Shown: positions 57,105-64,000 of the stretch, piece after piece
Position numbering within the stretch: position 1 is the stretch's first letter
Layout: each line of letters opens with the position of its first letter
Source of the DNA: Odobenus rosmarus divergens
Taxonomy: Eukaryota; Chordata; Mammalia; Carnivora; Odobenidae
Assembly: GCF_000321225.1 (NCBI RefSeq)
Contig: NW_004450380.1
Location: 1,629,479-1,693,478 of the forward strand
Direction: 5' to 3'
Length of the DNA: 64,000 nt
Made by a program: the position numbers and the translations under genes
The notes under the pieces: generated by a model
Seen by the model: only the letters and a program-made list of their open reading frames with translations
What the model was told of the DNA's origin: nothing
Databases searched by the model: none

Positions 57105-57325
57105 TGGGCTTCCGTGTCAGACAGAGCTAGATTCAAATCCTAGATTTATTACAGCCTGGTTGTGTGACTTCAAGCAAGTTCCCTAGGCTCTCTTAGCCTT
57201 CACTTCAAATGGAGATATTTACCTTCAGTGGCCATGATTGGGGTTTGAGATGGTCTCAGACAGCTAACACAGTGCCTGGCAATAGAAGATGCTTACCCAA
57301 CAAATGAGAACCATGTATCATTTCT
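57105..57325 (+). mobile_element. MIR relic, long
   Basis: CTAGATTCAAATCCTAGATT, TGGTTGTGTGACTTCAAGCA, CACTTCAAATGGAGATATT and ACACAGTGCCTGGCAATAG preserve most of a MIR in order. Confidence 0.75.
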
Positions 57326-57518
57326 ATTAGTGTAATCCCAGTGTGTTGCTTCTGTTCTTATCTTTAAATTTTCCCCACCTGTCTACTTTCTACAAGGTGC
57401 TGTGTCACCAAGAATTTGGTGTTAAACAACTGTTATGTCTGTTCCACGTGAGTGAGGCTCCCAGTGGGAGCCCCAGCCTAGTCCCTGGTCTCCTAAGTAC
57501 CACCTAAAATTTTATGGG

Positions 57519-57592
57519 CTAGTTACAAACACTTCCTCGTTGCAGACACTATTTCCTAGTTGCAAACCCCTCCTAGTTGCAAACACTATTTA
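57519..57592. repeat. Short tandem repeat, ~18-bp unit
   Basis: Four diverged units of CTAGTTGCAAACACTATTTC type (57519, 57536, 57554, 57571), mutually variable, hence old. Confidence 0.75.
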
Positions 57593-58534
57593 ACTGAGCG
57601 GTGTTCCTGTATCCAGGCCAGATAACACTGGTATTTTGTGTTGTTTTTGTTTTTGGTAAAGGTTGGTTTGAATGAGAACACTTGCCATTCTGTTCTTCTG
57701 AGGTTATGACTTGCTATTCCATATTGTAGTGTTACTGTGATGCTCCATGGATTGAACTGTATTTGTAAACAATTTAAAGCTTCCATTGGTGGCTTCAGTT
57801 GGAGCTGGATGGAGCTTAGTCTAGTCTCACACCAAGCAGAGCTGGGTTCATTTGTCTGCTGTGTGCTCTACTTCTTCAATTCTAGCTTGCAAAGGGCATT
57901 ACTTGCCAATACAGCACCACCCAGATCTTTAGCCTTATGTTGTCCTTAGAATGATCTTTACAGAAAAGAAAGTTCTAGTGCTTAAATAGTCTGGGTTATT
58001 TGTCCACATGGTTTTCTTTTCCACACTGATTTTTCACCCTTTCTTTCTTGTGCAGCTGGGCTCTCATGGAGATCAAAGCATCCCTACTTTTTATAAGGTC
58101 AAGACCTGAATGGCATCATCTAGCAAAACTTTCTGTCCCACAGTGCATCACAATACCCTTTGAGTGATGTAAAAGGATCAAGTCTTATAACTCTGCAGTG
58201 TGCTTTTGCAGTATATCCAGCACCAGGAGGCAGCTGAAATAACTGCTGTCCTCAGAAGACTGCATTTAAGAACAAGGAGGGCTCTACCCACTGCAGCCGA
58301 AGCAGGTAACACCAGTTTGGTCATTACCACCTGAACCTCTCTCTCCTCTCGCTTAATGGTTGCATTAGTAAATAGCTGGTTGAATTTTGAATGTTCTGGA
58401 GACAAGAGCTCACAATTAAAGCAACTTTGTGGCAAGTCATTTTGCAAAGTCAAGAATTCTTTTGGAAAGTGAATATTCATACCTCTCGACTTTAAATTTT
58501 TTGAGTAGATTTATCTCAACATTTTTTTTTTCCT
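57593..58534. other. Unassigned stretch
   Basis: No gene or repeat recognised. A 100-residue minus frame at 58178-58480 has no domain I can name. Confidence 0.4.
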
Positions 58535-58549
58535 AGAAATGAGGTATAC

Positions 58550-58743
58550 TGGGACACCTGGGTGGCTCAGTCAGTTAAGCATCTGCCTTCGGCTCAGGTC
58601 ATGATCTCAAGGTCCTGGGATGGAGCCTCGCATTGGGCTTCCTGCCCAGCGGGGAGTCTGCTTCTCCCTCTCCCTCTGTCCTACCCACCCCCATGCTCAT
58701 GCTCTCTCTCTCAAAAACTAAATAAATAAAATCTTTAAAAAAA
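58550..58743 (+). mobile_element. CAN SINE, plus
   Basis: GGGACACCTGGGTGGCTCAG head and AAATAAATAAAATCTTT tail. Perfect TSD AGAAATGAGGTATAC (58535-58549 and 58744-58758). Confidence 0.97.
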
Positions 58744-58758
58744 AGAAATGAGGTATAC

Positions 58759-60069
58759 CCATATTAAAGCATCTGGCTCTCTGCAACACAAAAAGATTAA
58801 AAACTGTTAACTAGATGATCAGGTTACTGAATTGACTGGCTGATTGATTCTTTCACTTACTCATTCATTCCAAAGTATGCATAGAACACTTTCTTGGATG
58901 GGGAAGACTTTGTACGTCACTGAGGCAGGAGAAGGACAGGAGAGTGAAGGTAGTGGCTGCCAAGGCAACATGGTTCCAACGTCTAGGAACTTGTGCTTCA
59001 GGTGGACAGCCCAGATCCTGTATGAAACTCATGTCTTGTTCTTTGAAGAATCTCTAGAGCCTTACCGGAGGCCTGGCACAAAGTCTTTACTCATTAAATA
59101 TTTTCTTAAATGATAGAATGAATAAATGAATTCAGAAACCAATAAACCAATGAGGACAGGCCTGAGAACAAAAATGCATTATAGGATTCATCAAGGGCTC
59201 TGGGAGTCCAGAGGCGAGAAGTAGACCATTTGGAACCCAGAACAGAGGCCCCGTAGGAGATGGCACTAGGGGGTAGATATCCCCAGGGGCCCAACTTCCC
59301 CCAATGCCTTGCATACTTGTTCCACACCTCCATGGTAAGGGGCCCCCAGGATTCTGGAGTTATAAAGTACATCTAGGAAACCAATTGTTGCTGCTTATAT
59401 AGCAGTTTAAATGCCACTCCCTATTTCTTGAATTTTTCCCAAATTACCAAAACATAACAGAATCTTGGGACCCTGCCCAATAGCCTGCCTCTGCTCCTTC
59501 TTTGGACAGATTAATTAAATGATAAAACTTGCTAGTTATTTAGTTGAGGTTCACAAGCTGACTAACCTTACCAGGCAGTTACTACTGGTTCCACTCACTA
59601 TCGTACTGGGAGGACCTAACCTTCGATTTAACAAATATTATTTTTAGCTCTTTTGTACCATAAAAATTGATGCCAATTTAAAATTTGAAACCTCAGAAAG
59701 CCCATCTCCATAAGGAAAGCTTATCACATGCTTCATATCAGGGAAAATGTTCAGGTTTTCTGAAGGAGATGTGACATCTGTTCTTGAAGCCTTTTTCTTT
59801 AAAATTCTGAAAGATGGGGTGCAGGTGGGGGTGGAGACACAGCCATTCAACTACCTGAAAGGTAACTTGTCAAGAATTCTGTTTTAGCAGCTACTGAGCT
59901 TTGACTGTATATCAACTTGTGCAACACTGTGATAAATATCTGACTTCATCTCTTCCACCAGGTAAGTAACAGGAGAACAGACCCACGTGTCTCTTGCTAA
60001 ATGCTTTTTCCCTCATGCCTGGTACAGTGTCAAGTGAATCAATGAATCAGTGGCACTGTAGCAGAAGGC
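58759..60069. other. Unassigned stretch
   Basis: No gene recognised. GCCTGGCACAAAGTCTTTAC near 59070 suggests a faint L2/MIR 3' end. Confidence 0.4.
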
Positions 60070-60190
60070 GAAGGGCTTTAGAGTCGGACAGATTTGTGGG
60101 TTTTGCTTGTTTACTGGTTGTGTAACCTCCAACATGAAATTTAACATCTTCTAAATATTCAAGATAAGATCAGGACTCCGTGAGGCCTGA
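60070..60190 (+). mobile_element. Probable MIR relic
   Basis: GGCTTTAGAGTCGGACAGAT, TTACTGGTTGTGTAACCTCC and ATTTAACATCTTC follow the MIR plus-strand order. Confidence 0.5.
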
Positions 60191-60590
60191 GTGAAATAGT
60201 GTATGTGCCAACGGTCGGGTGGATGATGAACGTTTGCTTAGGACCAGGTCTCTCCCATCTCTTTCCAACAGAGGGTGGCTGTTCTTTTTCAAATTTGTTT
60301 TGGCGATTTTAGTTCCCTTGCATTTCCAAATAAACTTTAGGATAACTGGTCTATATCTACAAAAACTCCTGCTGGGAAGTTTGACCAGATAAAACCAGAT
60401 CAGTGTGGAGAGATTGTCATCTTTGTTTTGTCGAGTCTCCCAAACCATGAACATAGTGTATCTCTCAGATCCTCTTTGATTTTTTCCATCAAAATTTTGT
60501 AGCCTTCAGCATCCAGCATCTGTACATGTCTTGTTAGATTTGTGCATAATATTTCTCTTTTTTTTAGCTACTGTAAAGAGTTATGCTTTT

Positions 60591-60782
60591 TTTAAATTTT
60601 TATTTATTTATTTGAGAGAGAGAGAGAGTGGGGTGATGGGGGGAGCAGAAGGAAAGAGGCAAGCAGACTCTGCGCTATGTGCAAAGCCCAATGTGGGGTT
60701 CAATCTCACGATCATGAGATAATGGAGTGAGCCTAAACCAAGAGTCAGACACTCAACTGACTGAGCCACCCAGGCACCCCAA
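60591..60782 (-). mobile_element. CAN SINE, minus, nested in old L1
   Basis: ATTTATTTATTTGAGAGAGA body start, CACGATCATGAGATAATGG, ACTGAGCCACCCAGGCACCC head. Flanks AGTTATGCTTTT (60579-60590) and AGTTGCATTTT (60784-60794) fit a diverged TSD. Confidence 0.92.
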
Positions 60783-60835
60783 TAGTTGCATTTTAAATTT
60801 TGGTTCCAATTTTTTATTTCAAGTATAGAAATGTA

Positions 60836-61034
60836 GTACGCCTGGGTGGCTGAGTTGGTTAAGTGTCTACCTTTGGCTCAGATCATGATCCCAGGGTCCT
60901 AGGATGGAGTCCTGCATCCGGCTTCCTGCTCAGTGTGGAGCCTGCTTCTCCTTCTCCCCGCCCCCCACCACTCATGCTCTCTCTCACCATCTCTCTCTCT
61001 CTCAAATAAATAAATAAAATCTTAAAAACATATA
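60836..61034 (+). mobile_element. CAN SINE, plus, nested in old L1
   Basis: GTACGCCTGGGTGGCTGAG head and AATAAATAAATAAAATC tail. Perfect TSD AAGTATAGAAATGTA (60821-60835 and 61035-61049). Confidence 0.96.
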
Positions 61035-61383
61035 AAGTATAGAAATGTAATTATATGTGTTGACCTTATATCCTATGATCTTGTTAAAAAGTTACTAGTT
61101 TTAAGAGTTTATTTGTAGGCTCCTTGGGAATTTCTATATAGACAATTATATCATTTGTAAACAGGGACAGTTTTCTTCCTTTCCAACTATATGCCTTATA
61201 TTTCCTGCCCTGGCCTTATTGCACTGTGTAGGAATGGTGAGAGAGACATCCTTGCTTTGTTCTAGATTTTAGGAAGAAATCAGTCTTTCACCATTAAAAA
61301 TGTTAGCTGTAATCTTCTATAGATATTCCTTATTAAGTTGAAAAAGTTTCCTCATGGTTAGCTAAGAAATTTTACCATAAATG

Positions 61384-61576
61384 GGGCGCCTGGGTGGCTC
61401 AGTCGTTAAGAGTCTGCCTTCGGCTCAGGTCTTGATCCCGGGGTCCTGGGATCGAGCCCCGCATCGGGCTCCCTGCTCCGTGGGAAGCCTGCTTCTCCCT
61501 CTCCCACTCCCCTTGCTTGTGTTCTCTCTCTCACCGTCTCTCTCTCTGTCAAATAAATAAAATCTTTAAAAAAAAA
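61384..61576 (+). mobile_element. CAN SINE, plus, young-looking
   Basis: Close to consensus: GGGCGCCTGGGTGGCTCAG, GGGATCGAGCCCCGCATCGG and AAATAAATAAAATCTTT plus an A-tail. TSD AAGAAATTTTACCATAAATG, 20 bp, perfect (61364-61383 and 61577-61596), which suggests a fairly recent insertion. Confidence 0.97.
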
Positions 61577-61772
61577 AAGAAATTTTACCATAAATGGACA
61601 GGTTTTTGACTATTATTCTATTTTACAGAACTCCAATGTGATCCATAATATATTCTATAATTCCCAAAAGTCGCTGAGAAAGTTGACAAGATAAATCTTA
61701 TATCTTTGTTTCTGAAGTCAGTATCTTGAATATTAAGGCTGAGGAAGTTTGTTGCAATGTACATCTCTTATT

Positions 61773-61844
61773 CATTTACCTTAGTTCAATTGCTTCTTTT
61801 CAATTGGCCTTTTGGCTAAGATCAAGTGCATTTACCTTAGTTCA
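61773..61844 (+). pseudogene. U2 snRNA 5'-fragment retropseudogene with TSD
   Basis: A 40-bp insert (61789-61828) reads ATTGCTTCT, then an extra TTTCAATT, then GGCCTTTTGGCTAAGATC and AAGTG. Apart from one base and the 8-bp interruption this is the 5' end of U2 snRNA (about nucleotides 1-32), including the segment near the branch-site recognition arm. Perfect 16-bp repeats CATTTACCTTAGTTCA flank it (61773-61788 and 61829-61844). It has no A-tail. Sharply 3'-truncated snRNA copies with direct repeats are a known retropseudogene class, thought to be made by L1. At 40 of about 188 bases it cannot act as U2. Confidence 0.82.
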
Positions 61845-62104
61845 CCTTCTGAACTTCAGCATAATAAAAATTCTATTATTAAACTTGAATTTGTGTGTCC
61901 TGGGAGTCTAACCGTAGTGGTTTATGGGCCAGTGTTAATTAATTGGAAGTGGTTAAAATTCTTCTAAACAGGAACCATGAAGATGCCCAAGTCTTATCTC
62001 ATTCTTAGGAATGTATCTTAAGAAATAAATTCCACAGAATCAAAACAGAGTTGTTTCAGCACCACCAAAATGTCCAACATTAGGGCTGGGTTTCATTAGT
62101 TATG
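61845..62104. other. Unassigned stretch
   Basis: No gene or repeat recognised. Confidence 0.4.
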
Positions 62105-62486
62105 GCATATTCAGTTACTCGATAAACACTTATAAAATGTATACCATATGCCAGTTATTATCTTTGGCCTAGGGATATAAAGGTGAGCACAAAAGACACT
62201 TCCTTGCCCTCTTGGAGATTACTTTCCAACAGGGAGACAGACAGAAATAAGATGCATTAAATAAACATGTAGTATGGCAGATGGTGATGAGTATTTTGGA
62301 GAAAAATAAAGCATAAAGCATGGATAAGAAGTCCAGGCCTGGGGCACCTGGGTGGCTCAGTCATTAAGTGTCTGCCTTCGGCTCAGGTCATGATCCCGGG
62401 GACCTGGGATCGAGCCCCGCATCGGGCTCCCTGCTCGGCGGGAAGCCTGCTTCTCCCTCCTCCACTCCCCCTGCTTGTGTTCCCTC
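62047..62486 (+). repeat. Duplicated segment, copy 1 (440 bp)
   Basis: Identical to 63132-63571 with a constant offset of 1,085 bp; I found no mismatch reading both through. It contains the L2-like repeat and most of a SINE. Confidence 0.95.
62105..62325. mobile_element. L2-like ancient repeat
   Basis: CATATGCCAGTTATTATC, TAGGGATATAAAGGTGAGC, CCCTCTTGGAGATTACTTTC, AACAGGGAGACAGACAG and GGCAGATGGTGATGAG follow a common old mammalian repeat I associate with L2. Repeated identically at 63190-63410. Confidence 0.5.
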
Positions 62487-62541
62487 TCTCGCTGTCTCTC
62501 TCTCTCTGTCAAATAAATAAATAAAATCTAAAAAAAAAAAG
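62341..62541 (+). mobile_element. CAN SINE, plus, young-looking
   Basis: GGGGCACCTGGGTGGCTCAG, GGGATCGAGCCCCGCATCGG, CTGCTTGTGTTCCCTCTC and AAATAAATAAATAAAATC. Perfect TSD AAGAAGTCCAGGCCT (62326-62340 and 62542-62556). Confidence 0.97.
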
Positions 62542-62556
62542 AAGAAGTCCAGGCCT

Positions 62557-63125
62557 ACAATAACCAAACTATGGAAAGAGCCAAGATGTCCATCAACAGG
62601 TGAATAGATAGAGATGTGATATATATATACAATGGAATATTATGCAGCCATCAAAAAACCCCCAAATCTTGCCATTTGTAATGACGTGGATGGAACTAGA
62701 GGGTATTATGCTAAGTGAAATAAGTCAATCAGAGAAAGACAAGTATCATATGATCTCACTGATATGAGGAATTCTTAATCTCAGGAAACAAACTGAGGGT
62801 TGCTGGAGTGCTGGGGGGTGGAAAGGGTGGGGTGGCTGGGTGATGGACACTGGGAAGGGCATGTGCTATGGTGAGCACTGTGAATTGTGTAAGACTGTTG
62901 AATCACAGACCTGTACCTCTGAAACGAATACATTATATGTTAAAAAAAAAAAAAAGAAGACGATAGTGGGAGGGGAAAAATGAAGAGGCGAAAATCGGAG
63001 GGGGAGACGAACCATGAGAGACTGTGGACGCTGAGAGACAAACTGAGGGTTCTAGGGGGGAGGGATTTGGGAGATGGGTTAGCCTGGTGATGGGGATTAA
63101 GGAGGGCATGTTCTGCATGGAGCAC
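62557..63125 (+). mobile_element. 5'-truncated young L1 3' end, 3' tip missing
   Basis: Starts in ORF2 C-terminal text (ACAATAACCAAACTATGG; ATGGAATATTATGCAGCC; GTATTATGCTAAGTGAAATA). 3'UTR module one follows (TGGTGAGCACTGTGAATTG), an A-tract with GAAGA at 62943-62961, then module two (GGGGGAGACGAACCATGAG; GGGTTAGCCTGGTGATGG). It breaks off at GGAGCAC, before the usual TGGGTGTTATACGC end, exactly where the duplicated segment restarts. Confidence 0.9.
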
Positions 63126-63131
63126 TAAAAT

Positions 63132-63571
63132 AGAGTTGTTTCAGCACCACCAAAATGTCCAACATTAGGGCTGGGTTTCATTAGTTATGGCATATTCAGT
63201 TACTCGATAAACACTTATAAAATGTATACCATATGCCAGTTATTATCTTTGGCCTAGGGATATAAAGGTGAGCACAAAAGACACTTCCTTGCCCTCTTGG
63301 AGATTACTTTCCAACAGGGAGACAGACAGAAATAAGATGCATTAAATAAACATGTAGTATGGCAGATGGTGATGAGTATTTTGGAGAAAAATAAAGCATA
63401 AAGCATGGATAAGAAGTCCAGGCCTGGGGCACCTGGGTGGCTCAGTCATTAAGTGTCTGCCTTCGGCTCAGGTCATGATCCCGGGGACCTGGGATCGAGC
63501 CCCGCATCGGGCTCCCTGCTCGGCGGGAAGCCTGCTTCTCCCTCCTCCACTCCCCCTGCTTGTGTTCCCTC
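63132..63571 (+). repeat. Duplicated segment, copy 2 (440 bp), ends at gap
   Basis: Identical to 62047-62486. Includes a partial SINE (63426-63571), cut by the gap within its CT-rich body. Confidence 0.95.
63426..63571 (+). mobile_element. CAN SINE, plus, partial (duplicate)
   Basis: Duplicate of the SINE at 62341. Its CT-rich end and tail are lost in the gap. Confidence 0.93.
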
Positions 63572-63961
63572 NNNNNNNNNNNNNNNNNNNNNNNNNNNNN
63601 NNNNNNNNNNNNNNNNNNNNNNNNNNNNNNNNNNNNNNNNNNNNNNNNNNNNNNNNNNNNNNNNNNNNNNNNNNNNNNNNNNNNNNNNNNNNNNNNNNNN
63701 NNNNNNNNNNNNNNNNNNNNNNNNNNNNNNNNNNNNNNNNNNNNNNNNNNNNNNNNNNNNNNNNNNNNNNNNNNNNNNNNNNNNNNNNNNNNNNNNNNNN
63801 NNNNNNNNNNNNNNNNNNNNNNNNNNNNNNNNNNNNNNNNNNNNNNNNNNNNNNNNNNNNNNNNNNNNNNNNNNNNNNNNNNNNNNNNNNNNNNNNNNNN
63901 NNNNNNNNNNNNNNNNNNNNNNNNNNNNNNNNNNNNNNNNNNNNNNNNNNNNNNNNNNNNN
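63572..63961. other. Assembly gap, 390 N
   Basis: Run of N between the partial SINE and an (AAG)n tract. Confidence 0.98.
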
Positions 63962-63989
63962 AAGAAGAAGAAGAAGAAGAAGAAGATAG
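63962..63989. repeat. (AAG)n tract beside the gap
   Basis: Eight AAG units then ATAGC. The GAA-then-ATAG order is that of the internal tract of the young L1 3'UTR (25139-25155 and 62955-62966), so this may be the same part of a second L1 copy. Confidence 0.85.
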
Positions 63990-64000
63990 CTTAAAGGGAA

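Larger units (their letters stand above)
60265..61605 (-). mobile_element. Old L1 ORF2 fragment, minus, with three SINEs
   Basis: GGCTGTTCTTTTTCAAATTT, GCATTTCCAAATAAACTTTA, CCAAACCATGAACATAGTG and TTTTGTAGCCTTCAGCATC, and beyond the SINEs ATATCCTATGATCTTGTTA and TTAGCTGTAATCTTCTATAG, are reversed RT-region text of an old L1. SINEs at 60591, 60836 and 61384 split it. Confidence 0.8.

Noticed and set aside
61384..61576. tRNA gene (A- and B-box-like motifs)
   Set aside because: The tRNA-like head belongs to a CAN SINE with CT-rich body, tail and TSD. It cannot form a full tRNA cloverleaf.
61773..61844. Functional U2 snRNA gene
   Set aside because: Only the first ~32 bases are present, with an internal interruption and none of the downstream stem-loops. 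A retro-inserted fragment fits better.
63453..63994. Frames across the last gap
   Set aside because: They join a SINE to an (AAG)n tract through 390 N and have no coding value.
1..64000. Novel multi-gene system (defence, biosynthetic or toxin)
   Set aside because: No clustered coding genes exist here. All protein-like signals trace to L1 ORF1 or ORF2 fossils.

Overview
The window is nuclear DNA from a carnivoran mammal. The sign is about 22 copies of a tRNA-derived SINE of the carnivore CAN/SINEC type: a head with Pol III A- and B-box-like motifs, a CT-rich body, an AATAAATAAAATCTTT-like tail, and target-site duplications (TSDs) of 10-20 bp. The copies lack the typical felid body and the canid-specific SINEC_Cf head, so I infer a non-canid caniform (bear, seal or mustelid type). 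The L1 families have the same carnivore character. This is recognition from memory, not a database match.

I find no protein-coding exon, functional RNA gene, CRISPR array, operon or phage. Long open frames are L1 remnants, simple-repeat artefacts, frames running through N gaps, or chance. The window reads as intergenic or deep-intronic sequence, a layered record of retrotransposition.

Layout. 1-1398: minus-strand 5'UTR/promoter of a young L1, cut by the window edge. 1.4-9.1 kb: mostly unassigned, with one SINE, MIR/L2-like relics and an MLT1-type solo LTR. 9.1-9.7 kb: a repeat with ~105-bp inverted ends. 9.96-12.4 kb: an ancient LINE-like 3'UTR split by an MLT1-type LTR, itself split by a young L1 3' end holding a 495-N gap. 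12.4-18.8 kb: mostly unassigned. 18.85-24.74 kb: an older L1 with both ends and a TSD, carrying a nested SINE, a nested L1 tail and a ~1.45-kb internal deletion. 24.86-25.44 kb: a twin-primed (5'-inverted) L1. 25.4-31 kb: SINEs, a second MLT1-type LTR and MIRs. 31.06-38.5 kb: old minus-strand L1 pieces broken by a plus-strand L1 5' half. 39.75-40.4 kb: three SINEs at one target. 43.1-43.7 kb: a ~400-bp polypyrimidine tract on a SINE tail. 46.8-47.0 kb: a 43-bp VNTR containing a 50-N gap. 49-50.5 kb: old L1 3' ends. 53.6-56.84 kb: a minus-strand L1 5' half flanked by a TSD but lacking any 3' end. 60.3-61.6 kb: an old L1 with three SINEs. 61.77-61.84 kb: a 40-bp U2 snRNA fragment with a perfect 16-bp TSD. 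62.05-63.57 kb: a 440-bp identical duplication at a 1,085-bp offset, running into a 390-N gap.

No genes act together here. The functional logic is parasitic: L1 endonuclease and reverse transcriptase motifs (LQETHF, GDFN, SDH, FADD) survive as fossils, and SINEs, L1 3' ends and the snRNA fragment carry the TSD marks of L1-mediated insertion. The most noteworthy items are the U2 fragment, the 3'-less L1 with a TSD, the gap-adjacent duplication, the gap-masked VNTR and the modular L1 3'UTR.
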